Below are positions 15,368 to 24,508 of a stretch of DNA of 64,000 bases, in pieces; the stretch's first letter is position 1, and each line of letters begins with the position of its first letter. Made by a program: the position numbers and the translations under genes. Origin of the DNA: an uncultured Prevotellaceae bacterium. GTDB lineage: Bacteria > Bacteroidota > Bacteroidia > Bacteroidales > UBA932. Under the pieces are notes generated by a model that saw only the letters and a program-made list of their open reading frames with translations, had not been told where the DNA came from and made no database searches. The stretch is taken from assembly GCA_947166905.1 (NCBI GenBank), contig CAMVFZ010000005.1, positions 62,001-126,000 of the forward strand, in the 5' to 3' direction.

Positions 15368-16585
15368 TTAGTTGATATCGGCTATTTTACCAGCAAACAG
15401 AATACTCTGTGTCTTGGTGTCGTAAATTGCAAAAAGGAAGGGTTTGTCCACCCGGATCACAACGGGCTCCTGCCTTACGGCGGAGCGGCCAATCAGGATG
15501 GCTGTTACGGCGGCAGCCTCGGAGCCTTCTTCGCTAACCTCTACCACGCACTTCTGGAGGGCTTTTGAAACGAAGGCTTCCTCTTCTGTAATACCGGAAA
15601 GATCTGCCTGGCTGGTGAAAACCTGACCTGCGCCCATCTGGGTAATGATAGGGTTGAGCAGTCTTGTATACTCTACCTTGAACTTAGGCAGGGCAAGGCT
15701 TACTTCCCCTCCCCTCTTAAGTTCCTTAAGTATATTCTGGAACTCGAGCACATTCATTTTTTCTACGACCTTGGACATATCGTCTGGTATGGCGACAAGC
15801 ATGGCATACCTGGTATTCATGTACGGGAGGTTAACGAAAGTGCATCCGGAAACCTTCTTATAATGAAAAACATGGGATACCTTGTGCATGAAGTCGACTT
15901 CTTTGTCGCCTTTCTCTCCGTGGAATACCTCTTTGCTTGTAGCAGAAGGATTGAACGGAGCCAGCCAGGGAGCCTTGAAATACAAGGCGTTCATAAGTAT
16001 CATCCTGACCGTAGGGGGCAGCTCGTCAAGGATTCCCTTAATCATGCCCTCAGTATGGTCGGAGCACCATTTGTTCACTGCGTCAACAGTGAAAGGATCT
16101 CCGGCGTCGGCAGAATAAAGCTGGGCGCCGTAACCATTCTGAAGGGACTTTATATAATCGTCCTTGGCATCAAAACCATGGTTCAGCCAAATTGAATTGG
16201 CCACCTTGACAATATTCAGGGAATCGGTATAAGGATGCTCGCCATAATAGGAACTGCGGCAGAGTGCCTTTACCAGGCCGTCGCGGGTAGCGCCACGGGC
16301 GCCATCGGTAAGCATAGAGAACGCCATACCGGCACTGAACGGGGACAGGACCACATTTCCTTTAGGATTAGTCTCAATGGCAGTCTTAAGGAAATTCATA
16401 GCGAATTCCACCTGTTCCAGTGAAACATCGGGCTTTTTCATAACTTCGCTGCGGTCTGCAGGAAGAGTTTGGGGAGTCATGGTAGCTACAGTTTCTGTGT
16501 CTACCGGGGTCGCATCAGCTGTCTTTTTTGCCGTTCCGCATGAAACGACTGCAGCTGCCATAAAAAGTACCGGTATCAGTTTCAT
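15368..16585 (-). CDS. Serpin (serine protease inhibitor), lipoprotein
   Basis: The 405-residue protein begins MKLIPVLFMAAAVVSCGT, a lipoprotein signal with the cysteine at the lipobox end, followed by a linker and a complete serpin fold. The hinge of the reactive-centre loop reads EEGSEAAAVTA, the small-residue pattern of inhibitory serpins. The scissile bond should lie around GRSA, so a trypsin-like or elastase-like target is possible. The ending PFLFAIYDTKTQSILFAGKI is typical. The frame is open to 16645 within the AmpG gene, but the lipoprotein start is clearly right. It probably protects the envelope from host or competitor proteases. Its place between AmpG and NamZ is unusual. Confidence 0.9.
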   Translation of the reverse strand: MKLIPVLFMAAAVVSCGTAKKTADATPVDTETVATMTPQTLPADRSEVMKKPDVSLEQVEFAMNFLKTAIETNPKGNVVLSPFSAGMAFSMLTDGARGATRDGLVKALCRSSYYGEHPYTDSLNIVKVANSIWLNHGFDAKDDYIKSLQNGYGAQLYSADAGDPFTVDAVNKWCSDHTEGMIKGILDELPPTVRMILMNALYFKAPWLAPFNPSATSKEVFHGEKGDKEVDFMHKVSHVFHYKKVSGCTFVNLPYMNTRYAMLVAIPDDMSKVVEKMNVLEFQNILKELKRGGEVSLALPKFKVEYTRLLNPIITQMGAGQVFTSQADLSGITEEEAFVSKALQKCVVEVSEEGSEAAAVTAILIGRSAVRQEPVVIRVDKPFLFAIYDTKTQSILFAGKIADIN

Positions 16586-16595
16586 AATATTGTGT

Positions 16596-17939
16596 TTATT
16601 CTTTGGTTTTCTTGCCGTATGCAGGGTCAACCTTACGCTCTGCAAGGAAGGTGACCACTACGGTTGCAACGCAGCAGAGCATTACCATCCAGAAGAACCA
16701 TACATAGCCGATAGCCTCCTGAATATAACCTGCCACGAAGCCAGGGAGCATCATGCTCAGGGCCATGAAAGCGGTGCAAATCGCATAGTGCGAAGTTTTG
16801 AACTCGCCTTCTGAGAAGTACATCATGTACAACATATATGCCGTGAAACCGAAGCCATAACCGAACTGCTCTATTGCAAGGGCGATGGTAATGATAACCG
16901 GATTCTCCGGCAGGGCCATTGCCAGATAAACGAAGGTGAGGCAAGGAAGTGTCATGCCGATAGCCATCCACCACAGGGATTTTTTAAGACCCAGGCGGGA
17001 TGCGACCAGACCTCCAACGACGCCACCGGCCAGAAGGGCGATAACGCCGAAGGTTCCGTATACGATACCCACCATATCGGTATCAAGTCCAAGGCCGTCC
17101 TTTGCAACAAGGAAAGGCTGGCACATCTTGATAAGGAAGCCTTCCGGCAGACGGTAAAGCAGCATGAAGGCAATTGCAAGCCATACGCCCTTCTTCTTGA
17201 AGAAGGTTGCGAATGACTGGCCAATCTCTTTCCAGGAGTCCGTCTTGCCACCATCGGCAGCGACGCGAGGGGCGTCATTCTTGGACTTGGGAAGGAAGAA
17301 AATATGATACAGGGTGACAAGGGCAAATACTACTGCCGATACACCCAGTGTAACCTGCCATGAGAATGGAATGTTGGCTATGCCGTCCGGGCTGGCAGCT
17401 GCAGTCTTCTTTTCAACTACACCTGCGATAAACACCAGCACACCCTGTCCGAATACGGATGAAATCCTATAGAAGGTACTTCTGATGCCGATGAAAGCCG
17501 CCTGGCTGCTTTGGTCATGCGCCAGCATATAGAAACCATCGGCTGCGATATCATGCGTGGCGGAAGCGAAGGCGGTTATGATAAAGAGCACAAGCGTCAG
17601 CCAGAATATGCCGGCGGGCGTCTGTCCGGAGGCTATCATATCGGCACTGGGCTTTGGCAGAGTGATGGTAAGGAGGGCCATCATGGCAACCATCAGTACC
17701 TGCATGGCGACTATCCACCAGCGCTTTGTTTTGATAACGTCTACGACAGGGCTCCAGAGTCCTTTAAGAAACCACGGGAAATAAAGCAACGTGGTAAAGA
17801 ATGCCAGCTGGCCGTTGGGAACTCCCATTTTGGCAAACATCATAACGGAGATGTTGTTTACAAGGAAGTAAGGGATTCCCTCTGCAAAATAGAGGGTGGG
17901 AACCCAGAGCCAGGGTGTTTTAGTGAATTTGTTAGCCAT
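16596..17939 (-). CDS. AmpG-like muropeptide permease (MFS)
   Basis: The 447-residue membrane protein has about 12 hydrophobic segments. Its sequence resembles AmpG transporters: it starts with PWLWVPTLYFAEGIPYFLVN, has WSPVVD after the second helix and SATHDIAADGFYM in the middle. AmpG carries anhydro-muropeptides from periplasm to cytosol for recycling. The location upstream of NamZ and downstream of a SpoIID-type protein supports this substrate. Other sugar-peptide substrates cannot be excluded. Confidence 0.8.
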   Translation of the reverse strand: MANKFTKTPWLWVPTLYFAEGIPYFLVNNISVMMFAKMGVPNGQLAFFTTLLYFPWFLKGLWSPVVDVIKTKRWWIVAMQVLMVAMMALLTITLPKPSADMIASGQTPAGIFWLTLVLFIITAFASATHDIAADGFYMLAHDQSSQAAFIGIRSTFYRISSVFGQGVLVFIAGVVEKKTAAASPDGIANIPFSWQVTLGVSAVVFALVTLYHIFFLPKSKNDAPRVAADGGKTDSWKEIGQSFATFFKKKGVWLAIAFMLLYRLPEGFLIKMCQPFLVAKDGLGLDTDMVGIVYGTFGVIALLAGGVVGGLVASRLGLKKSLWWMAIGMTLPCLTFVYLAMALPENPVIITIALAIEQFGYGFGFTAYMLYMMYFSEGEFKTSHYAICTAFMALSMMLPGFVAGYIQEAIGYVWFFWMVMLCCVATVVVTFLAERKVDPAYGKKTKE

Positions 17940-17943
17940 ATTG

Positions 17944-20250
17944 TTAGTTAATTGTTTCCAGTTTTGATCCGGGATAGTAGTGCTCCAGTATCTGGCTGAA
18001 GTTGTATCCGCTGTAAGCCATCACGGCGGCGCCAATCTGGCAAAGACCTACACAGTGGCCCCAGCCGCTACCGTCAAGGATAAGGTGATCGTCGGGAGTC
18101 CAACTTACCGTAAAGCGTGCGCTCTTGAGGTGTGACTCAGAGAGGAAACGCCTTACTATCAATTCTTTACCGATAATAACAGTAGCCTTGCTACCGACAA
18201 CTTTAAGTTTCTTGATAACGCCTGAAGGGCCTTTCTCCAGAGGGATAAGATCCTGGATGGTACCTACATCCATGCCGCTGCGGCGTTTGAAGAGCTCGGA
18301 TACCTGCTCGCGGGTATAGTCTACCTTCCACTGGTAGAAGTCTACGGTCTCAAGATCGTAGTCGTTGAGTACCTGGGAGAGTATCTCTTTGTCGTTGGTA
18401 TTGCAGAAGCAGTGGCCGTGAGGGTCATGGTCCGGAGTATCGGGCAGGGACTGGAGATAATCATAGTCCTTGTCTGCCCAACAGGTGCTGAAGAGCTCTG
18501 TCTGGCCGCCGCAGCTCTTGTAGAAGCGGCAGTCGCAGATTTCTCCGTCCTTATCCTTGAGCACAAGGCCCCAGGTCTGGTCGATGGCCTCGCGGACCTT
18601 GCCGCCAACTGCCATTGTAAGGCCCTGATAGCGCTGGCAATGGTCATCGGCGCACACATCAAAGTTGATGTGGTCTTCGTGGTCGAACCACTTGATATAT
18701 GTTCCGGGAACAGCGTCTTCCTTACCGGCACCAAGTTTAGTGTCAAGGTCAGTGCAAAGGGATACTACGTCGTTTACACCCTCAGGGAGCTCTACTTTCT
18801 TGCGCTCGCGGTGCTCTACCTGGGCAAGAATCCATGAACGTGAAATCACGGAATGAGCCTTCAGGAACTCCAGGGTGGCGGAAGACTTCATCTCTGAAGA
18901 GATTACGCTAAGCAGATAGTCCTCTACACCGATGACGTTTACGGCTACTACTTTGCCCTTTTCTACGATGAATTTCAGGGAACCGCCAAACTGCTGGTCA
19001 ACCTTGCGCTGCCAGTGGAAATCTACGCCGATGATAACGTCGTGGAGTATGAAAGTGGGCTCTGCAAACATCTTGGACGGGGTCTGGGCCTCAAAGAAGA
19101 GCTCGTCGTACAGAGCACCATTATAGTTGATCTTGCCTTCCTGGTATGTAACCTTCTGAGGGCCGGCGCCGTCGGAAATAATCTCGAAGACGATCTCGTC
19201 GCTGGAAAGCACACCTACCTGGATTGTACGCTGGGTACGTGTAAGACGGCGGATTACCATATCCTGGGTTTCCTGGGAAGCTGAAACTTCTGCCAAGGCC
19301 TTTTCCAGGGCCGGAGCCGTTGCTTTCTCCCAGTCTTCTACCGGAGGAATAACCAGGGCGCCACCTTTGTCGGCGCAGCCGGGGCTGAAGCAAAGGTGCT
19401 CTGCCGGATCCTTGGAGAAGAAGCAGGAAGGCCTGTGTGCGTTACGCAGCATTACTATTACTCGATACTCAAAGTCTGCAAGGCCGTGGGTGCTGCCCTT
19501 GGGGCGTGCAGCGCCGGAAAGCGGCTTGTACCACATGATAATGTTTACGCGGGGCTCGGGCTCGCCTTCATTGACGGGCATGCAGTCTATGAGCCTGTAG
19601 AAAAGCTTGGAAAGGGACTTGGATGTCTTTGACTTGAGTACGAAGATTCCCTTGGTAAAGAGGTCGCAATGATAGAGGGAGGCCTCTTTTACGGACGAAA
19701 GGTACTTGAGCTGCGGGGCAGCATCGGCATCAAACATCTTGTCTACAGCTTCCTCCAGCGGCATAAGGCTGCGCGGGCAGGCCTGGAAATGCATGTGATC
19801 CGGGGCCGATGCTCCACTGTAAGGGCCATTGTAGAAGAAGGTGAATTCAGTGAAATGATGAGCCAGGTCCGTCATATCCTGGAAGCGGTTCATAATGGTC
19901 TGGGGCGTGTGTTCTGCCGCATTGACCGTGATATGCTCCGGGAAGATGGGATAAGGGTTGACCATAATGTCGTACTTGTGACCCTTGCGACCCTCGAACT
20001 TAAGGGCCTGCTGCTCCGGGAAACGTCCGCTTTCACACAGGAAGCAGGGACGGCGCTCCTCCAGTGCGGCCTCGAAATCTGCCGCGGTAGAGATAAGCCT
20101 CTCCGGGTTGCACATGACCTTTACCTTAAGGCCACCTATCTCACATTCCTTTACGCGGACATTTTTCAATGCCCTGAAGTTGGTCGTACACAAAGGCCAG
20201 ACCGACATCTGATCGTTTATAAACTTTCTAAGCGACTCCGACTCGTTCAT
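17944..20250 (-). CDS. DUF4922 (GalT-like) and SpoIID/LytB fusion protein
   Basis: The 768-residue protein joins two parts. Residues about 1-330 form a DUF4922 domain with a HIT/GalT-type motif APDHMHFQACPR (near 149-160) and cysteines CFLCESG near 69-75. Residues about 440-765 form a SpoIID domain with VEDYLLSVISSEMKSSATLE and the ending GWGHCVGLCQIGAAVMAYSG. SpoIID proteins cleave or promote cleavage of denuded peptidoglycan. No signal peptide is seen, which is odd for a wall enzyme and leaves location open. The fusion occurs elsewhere in Bacteroidota. It starts a run with AmpG, serpin and NamZ. Confidence 0.8.
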   Translation of the reverse strand: MNESESLRKFINDQMSVWPLCTTNFRALKNVRVKECEIGGLKVKVMCNPERLISTAADFEAALEERRPCFLCESGRFPEQQALKFEGRKGHKYDIMVNPYPIFPEHITVNAAEHTPQTIMNRFQDMTDLAHHFTEFTFFYNGPYSGASAPDHMHFQACPRSLMPLEEAVDKMFDADAAPQLKYLSSVKEASLYHCDLFTKGIFVLKSKTSKSLSKLFYRLIDCMPVNEGEPEPRVNIIMWYKPLSGAARPKGSTHGLADFEYRVIVMLRNAHRPSCFFSKDPAEHLCFSPGCADKGGALVIPPVEDWEKATAPALEKALAEVSASQETQDMVIRRLTRTQRTIQVGVLSSDEIVFEIISDGAGPQKVTYQEGKINYNGALYDELFFEAQTPSKMFAEPTFILHDVIIGVDFHWQRKVDQQFGGSLKFIVEKGKVVAVNVIGVEDYLLSVISSEMKSSATLEFLKAHSVISRSWILAQVEHRERKKVELPEGVNDVVSLCTDLDTKLGAGKEDAVPGTYIKWFDHEDHINFDVCADDHCQRYQGLTMAVGGKVREAIDQTWGLVLKDKDGEICDCRFYKSCGGQTELFSTCWADKDYDYLQSLPDTPDHDPHGHCFCNTNDKEILSQVLNDYDLETVDFYQWKVDYTREQVSELFKRRSGMDVGTIQDLIPLEKGPSGVIKKLKVVGSKATVIIGKELIVRRFLSESHLKSARFTVSWTPDDHLILDGSGWGHCVGLCQIGAAVMAYSGYNFSQILEHYYPGSKLETIN

Positions 20251-20287
20251 AACTATTAACCAAGTATTTATATTCAGTTTTTTATAT

Positions 20288-20878
20288 TTAAAGAAGGGCT
20301 TCCAGATCTTTTCTGATCATTGTAAATTCCTGTTCAAAGTTAGGGGTTAACAACGATTTTTCAAAGGATTCCTCTATTTCTTTTACCGACCAGTAGCGAC
20401 CTTCTGAAACCTCGGCTTCATCGGGGCTGGGAGAGAAGTCCCCCACTATGGCAAAAACATTAACCAGCTCGCGTTCAACGGCGCTTTCATATACGTAATC
20501 GCATAAAAAAACAGGGTTGAAATCATACAGGCCAAGCTCCTCTGAGGACTCACGGTAAAGTGCCTCCAAAACAGACTCTCCGTACCCTATGTGTCCGCCT
20601 ACCGCAGTGTCCCAATAGCCAGGTAAAAGCTTCTTGGTAAGGGCCCGTTTCTGCAGGTATATTTCACCTTTACGGTTCACAATATGAAGATGGACTACCG
20701 GATGCAGAAGAAAGGATCCCTCGTGAACATAAGAACGCGGGGCACGGCCAACCACTTGTCCATCGGGCTGAACGATGGGCAGCATTTCTCCGCCAAGGGC
20801 GCCTGCGCCCCTGGGATTATCGACTGTGGGCAAAGGATATGCGGGTACCTGAGTGGGAGGGTAAATAAGAGTTGCCAT
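20288..20878 (-). CDS. Nudix hydrolase (isopentenyl-diphosphate isomerase-like)
   Basis: The 196-residue protein contains a full Nudix box, GGHIGYGESVLEALYRESSEELGL, with the expected Gly, Glu and REUXEEXGU residues. The preceding VVHLHIVNRKGEIYLQKRA fits the group related to IPP isomerase and YfcD. Such enzymes hydrolyse nucleoside-diphosphate-linked compounds. It lies in the leftward run between an AspT-like transporter and the SpoIID fusion, 12 bases after the former. The substrate cannot be named. Confidence 0.85.
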   Translation of the reverse strand: MATLIYPPTQVPAYPLPTVDNPRGAGALGGEMLPIVQPDGQVVGRAPRSYVHEGSFLLHPVVHLHIVNRKGEIYLQKRALTKKLLPGYWDTAVGGHIGYGESVLEALYRESSEELGLYDFNPVFLCDYVYESAVERELVNVFAIVGDFSPSPDEAEVSEGRYWSVKEIEESFEKSLLTPNFEQEFTMIRKDLEALL

Positions 20879-20890
20879 CGGTCCGTAATA

Positions 20891-22537
20891 TTACAAGGCG
20901 AGCATCACAAGGACCTGGGCCGCAAGTACCCTCAAAAACATCGTCAACGGATATACCGTGGCGTAATTAACTGAGGCATAATCAGTTCCGTACATCTCCT
21001 GGGAGAAGGCCAACGATGCGGGATTGGTTGATGCTCCGGCAACAAGACCGCAAAGCTGATAGAAGTTCAGCTTAAGCACAAGACGGGACAGGAGCATTAT
21101 GAGTATGATTGGAATTGAGGTAATAATCACACCGTAAATGATCCACATATAACCGCCGTTCACTATGGATGCCACGAAGTTCTCTCCTGCGCCAAGGCCA
21201 ACGGATGCCATGAACAGCGATATTCCTATTTCCCTCACCATCATATTGGCGCTAAGGGTGGTGTAGGTGGTTATCTTGAACTTCGGTCCAAAATGACCGA
21301 GCAATATGGCTATGATAAGCGGACCGCCTGCAAGGCCAAGCTTGACGGCGGAAGGGATGCCGGGGATGGCCAGCGGAATGCTGCCAAAGATAACGCCGAC
21401 GGCGATTCCAAAGAAGATAGGCACAAGGTTAGGCTTGGTAAGCGACTGGGGCCTGTTTCCAACCAGCTTGGCCACATCGCCGATAGCGGATTCGGTTCCC
21501 ACTACCTGAAGTCCGTCACCCATTTCCAGAATAAGGTTGGGCCTTGCAACAAGTTCTACACCCGCACGTACGACTCTGGTTATGGTAACTCCGTAGTTTG
21601 CACGGATGTTAAGGTCTTTAAGGTGCTTGCCGGTAAGGGATGACCTTGTAATAGCCAGGCGGCGGGTTACTACTGCATCACCAAGTTTATCCCAGTCCGT
21701 CAGATGCATGGGAATCTCTTTTCCAAAGATGATGCGGATGGCATCTACCATGGAAGGGTTGGTTACGATAAGCAGTTTGTCGCCCTGCATCAGCACGGTA
21801 TCGGGCCCGGGGACAATGATTTCGCGGCCTCTCATCAGGCGGGAAATCACATATTTTTCGTTCTCCTGCTTGCTTATTACATCCTTGATCTTAAGGCCGA
21901 AGACGGCAGGATTCTCTACCTCGCAGTGCATGCGGCGAGCGCCTTCAGATGAGCCTTCTTCTGATTCCAGGGCTGCTTTTTCCTTTGCGAGGTCGATCTT
22001 GAAGATTGATTTTGCAAAAATAATCAGCACTATTACGGCAATTACGCCAAGAGGATAAGCTACTGCATATGCCGATGCCAGAAGGGAAGATTCATCCGGC
22101 GGAAGAGCCTGCTGGGCTGCACCAAGACCAGGAGTATTGGTTACCGCACCGGACATAACGCCAGTCATTACCTTAAGGTCTCCTCCTGTTACGGCGTTAA
22201 GGCCTATGGTAACAAGTACGGTCAGGGCCACCATGGTCAGGGCAAGCAGATTCAGCTTTACTCCTCCCTTTCTGAAAGAAGAGAAGAAGCCGGGGCCAAC
22301 CTGTAGGCCGATGGTGAATACAAACAATATAAGGCCGAAGTCCTTAACGAAGGCCAGCGTACCGGGGTCCACCCTTAGGCCGAAGTGGCTGAACACGATA
22401 CCTACGAAGAGTATCCATGTAGAGCCAAGTGAAACGCCTTTGAACTTATATCGTCCCAGAAAGAGGCCTATTGCTATAACAAAGGCGTACAGCATTATGC
22501 AATGGGCAATTCCAGTGCCCGTAAACAACTCAGTCAT
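20891..22537 (-). CDS. AspT/YidE-family transporter with RCK (TrkA-C) domains
   Basis: The 548-residue membrane protein has two halves of five or six hydrophobic segments (about 10-190 and 380-548) that resemble each other (GLQVGPGFFSSF, GAVTNTPGLGAAQ / SVGLGAGENFV, GASTNPASLAF). They flank two cytosolic TrkA-C-like domains (about 210-375). This is the layout of the aspartate:alanine exchanger family, including the YidE and YbjL duplication type. The substrate is unknown. The start overlaps the end of the acyl-ACP thioesterase gene by eight bases. Confidence 0.85.
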   Translation of the reverse strand: MTELFTGTGIAHCIMLYAFVIAIGLFLGRYKFKGVSLGSTWILFVGIVFSHFGLRVDPGTLAFVKDFGLILFVFTIGLQVGPGFFSSFRKGGVKLNLLALTMVALTVLVTIGLNAVTGGDLKVMTGVMSGAVTNTPGLGAAQQALPPDESSLLASAYAVAYPLGVIAVIVLIIFAKSIFKIDLAKEKAALESEEGSSEGARRMHCEVENPAVFGLKIKDVISKQENEKYVISRLMRGREIIVPGPDTVLMQGDKLLIVTNPSMVDAIRIIFGKEIPMHLTDWDKLGDAVVTRRLAITRSSLTGKHLKDLNIRANYGVTITRVVRAGVELVARPNLILEMGDGLQVVGTESAIGDVAKLVGNRPQSLTKPNLVPIFFGIAVGVIFGSIPLAIPGIPSAVKLGLAGGPLIIAILLGHFGPKFKITTYTTLSANMMVREIGISLFMASVGLGAGENFVASIVNGGYMWIIYGVIITSIPIILIMLLSRLVLKLNFYQLCGLVAGASTNPASLAFSQEMYGTDYASVNYATVYPLTMFLRVLAAQVLVMLAL

Positions 22538-23291
22538 AAAGATCTGCCTTTAAACAAAAAACTTGATTTCCGCCGCAGACGCCTTCTACATAGAAGGTGA
22601 GGCCGTCCTGATGCACCAGGAGGTCTACCACGTCATTTGCGCGGGTTTCGTGGTTAAAGTTAACCGTGAGCTCCTTGAATGGATGCTCTTTGATTGTATC
22701 TGTGTCTATGCAATTCATTGCCCACAGCACATAGCGCGCATTGTTGGTGTGCTGCTGCAGGTCGATATCGGAATAACCCACAATATGGGTGCCGGCCTTG
22801 ACTGGCTCTATTCCGCGCGGGATTGCCACCCTGGGGGCGTTTTCCACTATTGCATCTTCAGCCCTTTGGGTTTCGGGGTCTACCATCTGCATGACATCCG
22901 ATGTGCGTACCATCCTGCGGGCGGCGATATCCATGATTACCCATGAACTGGTGCCACGTACGCGGACTTTTCCGCTGTCCGGGTCAGTGACCATGAAGTC
23001 CCTGACATAAAAGGGGCCTGAGGGGCCTTTATGCCAAGTGCTTATGTCTATCCTGTCTCCCCATGAAGGGGTGTCTTCAAATATAAAATTAAGACGGGAA
23101 AGGACCCAGGCTTTTCCGTCTTTAATCATCTGCTCGTAGCCGAAGCCCATGGCATCTGCGGCCAGATAGGCCATTTCCTGGGCATAGTCCATAAAAGCCG
23201 AAGGGCGCAGGCGCATCTGGGCGTCTACGTCGTAACAGCGTACTGTCTGGCTTAAAGTATATTTGTTTTTGTCTATTATCTTTCCTTCCAT
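22530..23291 (-). CDS. Acyl-ACP thioesterase
   Basis: The 253-residue protein has two hot-dog domains. The second carries the motif YSDIDLQQHTNNARYVLW with the conserved Asn and His of plant and bacterial FatA/FatB-type enzymes. It releases fatty acids from acyl carrier protein in the cytosol. It follows the HU-like gene after 15 bases and overlaps the transporter gene downstream. The family call is firm; chain-length preference cannot be read. Confidence 0.88.
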   Translation of the reverse strand: MEGKIIDKNKYTLSQTVRCYDVDAQMRLRPSAFMDYAQEMAYLAADAMGFGYEQMIKDGKAWVLSRLNFIFEDTPSWGDRIDISTWHKGPSGPFYVRDFMVTDPDSGKVRVRGTSSWVIMDIAARRMVRTSDVMQMVDPETQRAEDAIVENAPRVAIPRGIEPVKAGTHIVGYSDIDLQQHTNNARYVLWAMNCIDTDTIKEHPFKELTVNFNHETRANDVVDLLVHQDGLTFYVEGVCGGNQVFCLKADLYD

Positions 23292-23306
23292 TCTCTCAAA
23301 TCCTTT

Positions 23307-24194
23307 CTAGAAATTCAAGATTTCAAGTTCTTCTTTGCTGTACAGCAGCGAGTCAAAGAAGTCCGGGAACATGTGGGATACCAAAATGTACAGTATCAAC
23401 AGTCCAAGAATGGTTCCCAGGATCCAGATTACAGCTTTGATCCAAGTGTTTGACTTGGTCTGCTTCTCCTCTACCGGCTCTGCAGCTTTCTCTACAACCT
23501 CAACTGCTGGAGCTTTGATTTCCTCAACTACGGGAGCTACAACCTCTTCAACTACGGGTTTTGTTTCTTCAACCGCAGGGGCTTCTACTGTTTCAACAGC
23601 AGGTTCCTCTACAACTTCAACAGCAGGTTCCTCTGTTGCCTCTTCTACGGGCTCTACTAAGAGCTCCGGTTCTTCTACTGGCTCAGGTTCTGCTACCGGC
23701 TCGGGCTCCGGAATAATCTCTTCCTTCAACTTCTTAATGGCATCCGATACCTCTTCCGGAGTTTCCTGATGAGTTTTCAGTGATATCGGCTCAAGGCCAA
23801 AGCCGCCAGGGTAGATATCCAGGTCTTCATCGGCAACGAAGAAAAAATTGTTCTCCTTTGTAGAGCGAAGCCTTCCCAGACCCGGGAAGACGATGTTCTT
23901 TTTTTGTTTGAGGACTTCCTTCATTTCCTGGAGGAAATCTGTAACAATCTTCTCTGCCTGCTTTGGATCCACTCCCCCATTACTCTTTATATATAAGGCT
24001 ATCAGGGAGTTATCTTCTGAATTCTGGCGCTGGCGAAAAGACAGCTTCCTGTATGGCGGGTTAATCGTGTAGCCTTTGTCGCTGAAAGATGCGGGTACAG
24101 TTTCTGCCACAAAGGTTCCGACGCCCGGAAGCGTAACCTCGTCTCTATCAAGAATTAACTCCTTGACCATCTTTGACAATAAGTCAATATCCAT
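23307..24194 (-). CDS. HU-like (CCDC81-type) protein with Glu/Pro/Val-rich linker and membrane anchor
   Basis: The 295-residue protein starts with an HU-type module (DRDEVTLPGVGTFVAETVPAS, then a second HU-like part NIVFPGLGRLR), about residues 1-125. A linker of roughly 90 residues is rich in Glu, Pro, Val and Ala (repeats such as EPAVEVVEEPAVE). One hydrophobic segment follows (about 250-272, WIKAVIWILGTILGLLILYI). Related Bacteroidota proteins are thought to tie the nucleoid or act in the envelope through SPOR partners. The ATG at 24194 is used; the open frame to 24221 covers the promoter. It leads the long leftward run. Confidence 0.75.
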   Translation of the reverse strand: MDIDLLSKMVKELILDRDEVTLPGVGTFVAETVPASFSDKGYTINPPYRKLSFRQRQNSEDNSLIALYIKSNGGVDPKQAEKIVTDFLQEMKEVLKQKKNIVFPGLGRLRSTKENNFFFVADEDLDIYPGGFGLEPISLKTHQETPEEVSDAIKKLKEEIIPEPEPVAEPEPVEEPELLVEPVEEATEEPAVEVVEEPAVETVEAPAVEETKPVVEEVVAPVVEEIKAPAVEVVEKAAEPVEEKQTKSNTWIKAVIWILGTILGLLILYILVSHMFPDFFDSLLYSKEELEILNF

Positions 24195-24269
24195 AGCCAG
24201 ATTCAATTTTAACGAGAACAAAGGTATAAAAAAAATGTTAAAAAAATTTGGAGATAAAGCAAAATGTTG

Positions 24270-24277
24270 TACCTTTG
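24270..24277 (+). promoter_or_regulatory. Promoter of tRNA-Asn (TTTG ... TACCTTTG)
   Basis: TACCTTTG at 24270-24277 has TTTG at 24247-24250, a 19-base gap, which is the consensus spacing of the Bacteroidota vegetative promoter. The tRNA starts 33 bases later. Confidence 0.7.
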
Positions 24278-24309
24278 CAATCCCAATCGGAAGAAAGGGT
24301 ACTACAAAT

Positions 24310-24383
24310 TCCTCTTTAGCTCAGTTGGTTAGAGCACCTGACTGTTAATCAGGGGGTCGTAGGTTCAAGTCCTACAAGGGGAG
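24310..24383 (+). tRNA. tRNA-Asn (GTT)
   Basis: A cloverleaf of 74 bases can be drawn. The acceptor stem is TCCTCTT with AAGGGGA, the anticodon stem CCTGA/TCAGG encloses loop CTGTTAA with anticodon GTT, and the T arm contains GGTTCAAGTCC. No CCA is encoded. A promoter precedes it and a terminator follows. Confidence 0.95.
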
Positions 24384-24394
24384 CTCACAAAACC

Positions 24395-24430
24395 AAGCAC
24401 TTACGCATCCCGCGTAGGTGCTTTTCTTTT
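24395..24430 (+). terminator. Terminator after tRNA-Asn
   Basis: AAGCACTTACGC (24395-24406) pairs with GCGTAGGTGCTT (24412-24423), one G-T pair included, and is followed by a T-rich tail. Confidence 0.8.
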
Positions 24431-24460
24431 AATGTACCTTTGGTCGCCCAGAGGAAACAA

Positions 24461-24490
24461 AAAAAAACCAGCGTGGAAAACGCTGGTTTT
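24461..24490 (-). terminator. Terminator of the SusC/SusD operon
   Basis: ACCAGCG (24467-24473) pairs with CGCTGGT (24481-24487). On the reverse strand the stem is followed by a run of T residues. It lies just beyond the stop of the last gene of the operon. Confidence 0.8.
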
Positions 24491-24508
24491 TTCATTTATG
24501 TTAGCTTG

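Noticed and set aside
14370..15371. 333-codon + strand frame opposite namZ
   Set aside because: A shadow of the conserved NamZ gene; no own promoter or family features.
24435..24441. TACCTTTG-like word between the two terminators after tRNA-Asn
   Set aside because: No gene follows it on the + strand before the SusC/SusD operon terminator.
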